From the NCBI GenBank assembly GCA_937894065.1, contig CALCST010000027.1, positions 1-64,000 on the forward strand: DNA of 64,000 bases. The letters are read 5' to 3'. The stretch's first letter is position 1; each line of letters starts with the position of its first letter. Positions 59,726 through 64,000 of this stretch are shown here, piece by piece. The notes below the pieces were generated by a model that had not been told where the DNA came from, ran no database searches, and was given only the letters and a program-made list of their open reading frames with translations. Position numbers and translations under genes: made by a program. Origin of the DNA: an uncultured Parabacteroides sp. Its GTDB lineage: Bacteria > Bacteroidota > Bacteroidia > Bacteroidales > Tannerellaceae.

Positions 59726-60394
59726 ATGACAAAAGAACTTTTACATTCATGTCCGGAACTGGTGGATTATATTGACGAGGTGGGCTTTCTTCCTCTGCTC
59801 GGCATGGGAATCTCCGGATGGTCGGCTGAAGAAGTTCTCGACGAGGATTGCGGGTATAACAAATTGCCTGACGGAGGATGGGAATGGCCTCTGTGGGAAT
59901 GGAAAGGAGCCATATTGAGAGACAGCGGCTGCGCATACGGAAAGTTTTTCAAGCAGAAAGCTGCGTTCATCAGCAAGGAATGGTGGCCGGATTTCTTCAA
60001 CTATCGCCGCAGTGTTTTTCCTTATCCGGAAGAAGGAAGCGTTGAGGAATTTATTTTATCTACGCTGAAAAGTTGCGGAAGTCTTATCACGCGCGAACTT
60101 CGCGACGCTTGCGGATTCACGGGGCCGAAAATGAGAAGCCGCTTCGATGCTTATGTGACGCGTTTGGAAATGGGCGGTTATATAGTAACGGAAGATTTCA
60201 TTTATCCACGCGACCGGCACGGACGTGAATATGGCTGGGGATGGTCGCTTCTCACTACGCCAGAAGCTTTGTTCGGACGTGATGCGTGTTGTCCGGGACG
60301 CTCACCGCAGGAATCACGGGAAAGAATACTTTGCCAGTTCCGTAAAATTCTGCCGGATATATCTGAGAAGACATATGACGTTCTGCTGAAATAA
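59726..60394 (+). CDS. AlkZ-related winged-helix protein
   Basis: A 222-residue protein resembling the AlkZ-related family. GISGWSAEEVLDEDCGYNKL and PDGGWEWPLWEWKGAILRD, GCAYGKFFKQKAAFISKEW, then a helical part with ITRELRDACGFTGPKMRSRF and a final EYGWGWSLLTTPEALFGRD. AlkZ itself is a DNA glycosylase for crosslinks; whether this short relative keeps activity is unknown. ATG 59726 is four bases after the hydrolase stop; a TTG at 59711 would overlap it. Confidence 0.75.
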   Translation: MTKELLHSCPELVDYIDEVGFLPLLGMGISGWSAEEVLDEDCGYNKLPDGGWEWPLWEWKGAILRDSGCAYGKFFKQKAAFISKEWWPDFFNYRRSVFPYPEEGSVEEFILSTLKSCGSLITRELRDACGFTGPKMRSRFDAYVTRLEMGGYIVTEDFIYPRDRHGREYGWGWSLLTTPEALFGRDACCPGRSPQESRERILCQFRKILPDISEKTYDVLLK

Positions 60395-60412
60395 AAGCAA
60401 GTGCGATTATAT

Positions 60413-60468
60413 AAACAATAATGCTTTTTCCTGAATCATTATCCGATTAGGAAAAAGCATTATTGTTT
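60413..60468. terminator. Perfect 20-base hairpin terminator
   Basis: AAACAATAATGCTTTTTCCT (60413-60432) and AGGAAAAAGCATTATTGTTT (60449-60468) form a perfect stem between the convergent AlkZ-related and ABC-F genes; it can serve both. Confidence 0.85.
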
Positions 60469-60478
60469 GTTGGAGAAT

Positions 60479-62113
60479 TTATTTTCTTTCGATTTCTCTC
60501 AGATTTTCCATTTTCTTTCTCTGCATGAATTCATATATTCCTTCGAGATGCTCAACAACTTTCTGATTGCCGAACTCATATACTTTTGTAACAAGCCCGT
60601 CGAGGAAGTCACGGTCATGAGAAACAACGATAAGTGTTCCGTCAAAATCCATTAGAGCCTGCTTCAGGATATCTTTTGTCTTCATATCGAGATGGTTTGT
60701 AGGCTCGTCGAGGATAAGGAGATTCACCGGTTCCAACAGTAGCTTAATCATTGCCAGTCGGGTTCTTTCTCCTCCGGAAAGCACTTTCACTTTCTTCGTT
60801 GAATTTTCCCCGCCAAACATAAATGCACCGAGCAAATCCTTTATCTTGTTTCGGATATCACCTTTGGCAACATCATCTATTGTCTGGAAAACTGTAAGAT
60901 TCTCATCCAGCAGCGATGCCTGGTTCTGAGCGAAATATCCTATCTGGACATTATGTCCGATAGTAAGCATTCCTTCATGCTCTATTTCCTTCATTATACA
61001 TTTCACCAATGTGGATTTACCCTCACCGTTGCGGCCAACGAATGCGATTTTGTCGCCACGCTCGATTGTCAGGTTCACATTCCTGAAAATGGTCTTGTCA
61101 CCATAGCTCTTTGCAACGTTCTCGATTATCACCGGATATGAGCCTGAGCGAGGTGATGGCGGGAACTTAAGGCGAAGTGCCGAAGTGTCTTCTTCGTCAA
61201 CTTCAAGAATTTCAAGTTTCTCAAGCATCTTCACGCGGCTTTGCACCTGAAGAGTCTTAGAATATGTACCTTTGAAACGCTCGATAAATTCCTTTGTTTC
61301 GGCAATGAACTTCTGCTGTTCGTCATAAGCTTTCTGCTGCTGTTCTCTCCTCTCCTTTCTGAGCTGGAGATATTGAGAATAATTCACCTTATAGTCATAG
61401 ATTCGTCCCATTGTGACTTCTATGGTGCGAGTTGTGATATGGTCAACGAAGGCACGGTCGTGACTGATAACAACAACTGCCTGTCCGCTATCAATGAGGA
61501 AATCCTCGAGCCACTGGATAGACTCGATGTCAAGGTGGTTAGTCGGCTCGTCGAGCAACAGCACATCCGGCTTCTGAAGAAGAAGTTTTGCCAACTCGAT
61601 TCTCATTCTCCAACCACCGCTGAATTCTGATGTCTGGCGATTGAAATCTGTTCTCTTGAAACCAAGGCCAAGGAGAGTTTTCTCAATATCGGCATCGTAG
61701 TTTATCTCTTCAATAGAATAGAATTTCTCGCTTAAAGTGGAAACTCTCTCGATTAGCTCCATATAGCTGTCGGAGTCGTAATCTGTGCGAGTTTCCAGCT
61801 CCTTGTTGAGAGCTTCAATTTCTGCCTCCATCTCATGAAGATGGGAAAAAGCCTGGGCTGTTTCCTCAAAGACCGTACGTCCGTCTTCTGTCATAAGATG
61901 CTGAGGCAGATAAGCTATTACTGTATCTTTAGGGGCGGAAACTTTTCCTCTGGTCGGTTCTCTTACTCCCGCCAATATTTTCAACAAAGTAGATTTTCCT
62001 GCTCCGTTTTTTCCCATCAATGCGATTCTGTCATTCTCATTGATAACGAAAGAAATATCCGAGAATAGAGTTGTCCCTCCAAACTCAACTGTCAATCCGT
62101 CGATAGAAATCAT
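60479..62113 (-). CDS. ABC-F family ATPase
   Basis: A 544-residue soluble protein with two ABC domains and no membrane segments. Walker A motifs are GKNGAGKSTLL and GRNGEGKSTLV; signatures are EFSGGWRMRIELAKLL and LSGGERTRLAMIKLL, each followed by LLDEPTNHLD. A linker of about 80 residues rich in Glu/Gln/Lys (LRKERREQQQKAYDEQQKF) joins them. ABC-F proteins act on ribosomes in translation control or ribosome protection. It resembles the YdiF/Uup type more than known antibiotic-resistance members; the exact subgroup is not certain. It is convergent with the AlkZ-related gene. Confidence 0.95.
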   Translation of the reverse strand: MISIDGLTVEFGGTTLFSDISFVINENDRIALMGKNGAGKSTLLKILAGVREPTRGKVSAPKDTVIAYLPQHLMTEDGRTVFEETAQAFSHLHEMEAEIEALNKELETRTDYDSDSYMELIERVSTLSEKFYSIEEINYDADIEKTLLGLGFKRTDFNRQTSEFSGGWRMRIELAKLLLQKPDVLLLDEPTNHLDIESIQWLEDFLIDSGQAVVVISHDRAFVDHITTRTIEVTMGRIYDYKVNYSQYLQLRKERREQQQKAYDEQQKFIAETKEFIERFKGTYSKTLQVQSRVKMLEKLEILEVDEEDTSALRLKFPPSPRSGSYPVIIENVAKSYGDKTIFRNVNLTIERGDKIAFVGRNGEGKSTLVKCIMKEIEHEGMLTIGHNVQIGYFAQNQASLLDENLTVFQTIDDVAKGDIRNKIKDLLGAFMFGGENSTKKVKVLSGGERTRLAMIKLLLEPVNLLILDEPTNHLDMKTKDILKQALMDFDGTLIVVSHDRDFLDGLVTKVYEFGNQKVVEHLEGIYEFMQRKKMENLREIERK

Positions 62114-62196
62114 GTCGTATTTTATTTAATTCTGATGTTTCAAATGAATGGATATAAAGTTGCAAAGATACTATTTTTCCGCCATATGACAGTCTA

Positions 62197-64000
62197 TTAT
62201 TGATAGATATACTCTACATCCGATTTCTTGAATCTTACGATTCGTGTATTGTTTGCACCGGCACCATTCTTTGTTGCATGTAATGCACCCATGCTGCCAT
62301 TGAAATACCAGCCCTGGCCCGTCTCAGGATTGTGAACAGCAAAAAGCATATTGTTGTAGTGTCCGTGATTAATCCCGCTATCGTTCCACTGGCTGCTGGA
62401 GCCATACCAAACCAAAGGCTCATGCTCGCTCACCGAAGTATTATACATACTTATGTAAATCAAATCCGGCAAGGCAACACTTCCCACTGAAACATCATTT
62501 CGGCGTTTCTGTCGTCTATGCAACGATGTGCCCCCATTCCACGCTGTCGAATGCGAGCCATCCCACATAAGCCAGATATAATCGCCGGTCGATTCAAGAA
62601 CATTGTTGTAGTCCTGCATCGAAGGAAGTTCATAGCCGTTAGGTGCTATTGATTTCGGATCAAGTTTGTTGATATGCACAGTGTTATTGAAATAACCTGC
62701 CAATTTTGCCACGCCATTGTCATCTACAACTTCAAGACCCTGAGTCTTATCACCCATATATTGCCATTTCCACAGGTTGAAATATTCTTCAGCCGAGCAT
62801 TCGCCAAGATACTCATAAAGAGTTTTGCCTGCTCTGGCTGCCGGATCATTTGACGAAAGAATCTGATCCTCAAAATTACGGGAATCGCCCATAGCATTAT
62901 ATTTGCACCACCATACTCCATTCAGATAAGTGACAGGTAATCCCCAGTTTCTTCTGGAAATCGTATATTCTTCTCTGTCGCCACCGTCAGACTTGTTTTC
63001 TATTACAATTCTGGCTGTCTGAACACGACCGTCTGCCTTCGGGTCATTAGGTTTCCATCCGGCAAGAACACGGAATGAAGTCATGGATCTGTAAGTAGAA
63101 ACTTCTTCAATTTTCACCCAATTATCCTCATCTGCAGGATATTCAATCCCCAGAGATTTGTCAGCAGGCAAAGTAAAAACAGCTATCTCATTTTCCACAT
63201 ATTCAGAGAAATGATACTCATTGTTTTCGTCAAAATTGATAGAACCGCTAAGCTGAACAGGATTAGCTTCCATAACCACAGTAATATAATCTGCCTGATA
63301 ATTTTCATTCATTCCTTTGCGGTGGAACATCAGCTTACGCTCTACAGCTTTCATTCCTGGGCGCCATATTCCCTTAGAAACAGAAAATATGTTTTTCCCT
63401 ATGTGTTCCGGAGAATTACCAATTCGGGTAATCTGAAGAGGTAAAGCCGGATCCGGAATAAACTCCAATTCATCATCACAATCCAAAGCCAAGGTAAAAT
63501 CTGTTTCTTTGTATGAAAGAACTATTCGCTTGTTGGATTCTGAAACGGATGCATCAGCAGGAAGTTTGGAACTATTTATATCAATGAATAAATTACTTGT
63601 ATTTGGCAATAATTCAACTTTTCCGCCATCTTCCCACTCAATGACATTTATGATTATACTATTTTCAGGATGTTCGGGGTCAACAGGTCCAGGATTTTCC
63701 GGTTCCGATGGTTCTGATGGTTCTCCGGGTTCTGATGGTTCACCTGGTTCTGACGGTTCTGACGGACCGCTTGGCTCAGAAGGGCCAGATGGTTCCGATG
63801 GACCAGATGGTTCGCTTGGTCCGTCAGGATTTTCTGGCGTTGTATTATCAGAATACGTAATATTGACAGTATATACAGTATTTCTTCTCAATATTGAAGG
63901 AAACTTCACTTCTTTGACCATAGTCTTGTTGTTAGCCTTGATTGTCAAAACAGCACGTAGATTATCCGACACCTGCTCACAAAGATATGCTACTGCCTTT
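62197..64000 (-). CDS. Large surface (fimbrial-type) protein, N-terminus beyond the window
   Basis: The frame is open through the right edge, so the N-terminus is missing; at least 601 residues are present. The first part (VKFPSILRRNTVYTVNITYS) has the beta-strand style of Bacteroides fimbrillin / DUF4906 shaft domains. A linker of repeated PSEPSG and PGEPSEP units (about 63660-63830) joins it to several hundred residues of beta-rich domains. The C-terminal region (NGYELPSMQDYNNVLESTGD, PETGQGWYFNGSMG, NTRIVRFKKSDVEYIYQ) resembles FISUMP/Mfa2-type fimbrial tip or surface lectin-like domains. It is probably displayed on the cell surface. A GTG at 63972 is only an internal codon, not a supported start. 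Confidence 0.65.
   Translation of the reverse strand, partial: KAVAYLCEQVSDNLRAVLTIKANNKTMVKEVKFPSILRRNTVYTVNITYSDNTTPENPDGPSEPSGPSEPSGPSEPSGPSEPSEPGEPSEPGEPSEPSEPENPGPVDPEHPENSIIINVIEWEDGGKVELLPNTSNLFIDINSSKLPADASVSESNKRIVLSYKETDFTLALDCDDELEFIPDPALPLQITRIGNSPEHIGKNIFSVSKGIWRPGMKAVERKLMFHRKGMNENYQADYITVVMEANPVQLSGSINFDENNEYHFSEYVENEIAVFTLPADKSLGIEYPADEDNWVKIEEVSTYRSMTSFRVLAGWKPNDPKADGRVQTARIVIENKSDGGDREEYTISRRNWGLPVTYLNGVWWCKYNAMGDSRNFEDQILSSNDPAARAGKTLYEYLGECSAEEYFNLWKWQYMGDKTQGLEVVDDNGVAKLAGYFNNTVHINKLDPKSIAPNGYELPSMQDYNNVLESTGDYIWLMWDGSHSTAWNGGTSLHRRQKRRNDVSVGSVALPDLIYISMYNTSVSEHEPLVWYGSSSQWNDSGINHGHYNNMLFAVHNPETGQGWYFNGSMGALHATKNGAGANNTRIVRFKKSDVEYIYQ

Noticed and set aside
63661..63835. 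Tandem repeat as an independent genetic element
   Set aside because: It is in frame and codes the Pro/Ser/Glu linker of the surface protein.

Overview
The window looks like chromosomal DNA of a Bacteroidales bacterium, most likely Bacteroidaceae (Bacteroides/Phocaeicola-like) from a gut-type habitat. Reasons: about 40% GC by eye; repeated promoters of the Bacteroides type (TTTG or TTG, 18-22 bases, TAnnTTTG); few strong Shine-Dalgarno sites; Bacteroidetes-only families (DUF4295, DUF4835, DUF5686, DUF5009-type membrane proteins, a fimbrial-type surface protein); and the typical order dnaN, 3'-5' exonuclease, coaBC, DUF4835, recN. No rRNA, CRISPR array, complete insertion sequence or prophage was seen. 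Two tandem tRNA-Arg(ACG) genes are present.

Layout. 0-3.2 kb: a mosaic of palindromic repeats, a lone M15 peptidase, and two HxlR regulators, one divergent from a cupin gene and one upstream of a flavodoxin/ferredoxin (EFR1) gene. 3.5-10.2 kb: a five-gene run (Tat-signal TldD, PmbA/TldE, choloylglycine-hydrolase-family enzyme, Tat-signal DUF362 protein, membrane polyferredoxin with an internal Tat-like motif) closed by a strong terminator. 10.3-13.2 kb: a MarR regulator and a four-domain sulfur/disulfide oxidoreductase sharing an operator-like sequence. 13.5-18.6 kb: DUF5686 outer-membrane-type protein, NhaC antiporter, purT. 18.8-24.6 kb: the dnaN-to-recN operon. 24.8-27.6 kb: L28/L33/DUF4295, an ECF sigma operon with a divergent membrane-protein gene under apparently identical ECF promoters, then the tRNAs. 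27.8-42.4 kb: mostly housekeeping and exported enzymes (S9 peptidase, TPR protein, gyrA, clpC, CocE-type hydrolase, cytidylate-kinase-like protein, MATE pump, free-methionine-sulfoxide reductase). 42.5-49 kb: copper ATPase, an AraC regulator with an N-terminal metal-binding-like segment, and a glycyl radical enzyme with its activase. 49.3-60.4 kb: acyl-CoA synthetase, then a set of accessory resistance/stress genes (two CatA-like acetyltransferases, AraC, PNPOx-like, YdeI-like, MATE, PliI-like lysozyme inhibitor, DUF5009) and a small glutaredoxin/esterase/AlkZ-related operon. 60.5-64 kb: ABC-F ATPase and the C-terminal part of a surface protein that runs off the window.

The most interesting candidate system is the 3.5-10.2 kb cluster, which looks like an exported, electron-fed peptide- or amide-processing module. 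The cleanest regulatory finding is the pair of identical divergent ECF promoters (TGTAACC-N15-CGTCTAAA) at 26.7-26.8 kb. All functional assignments rest on motif recognition by eye; no database search was run.
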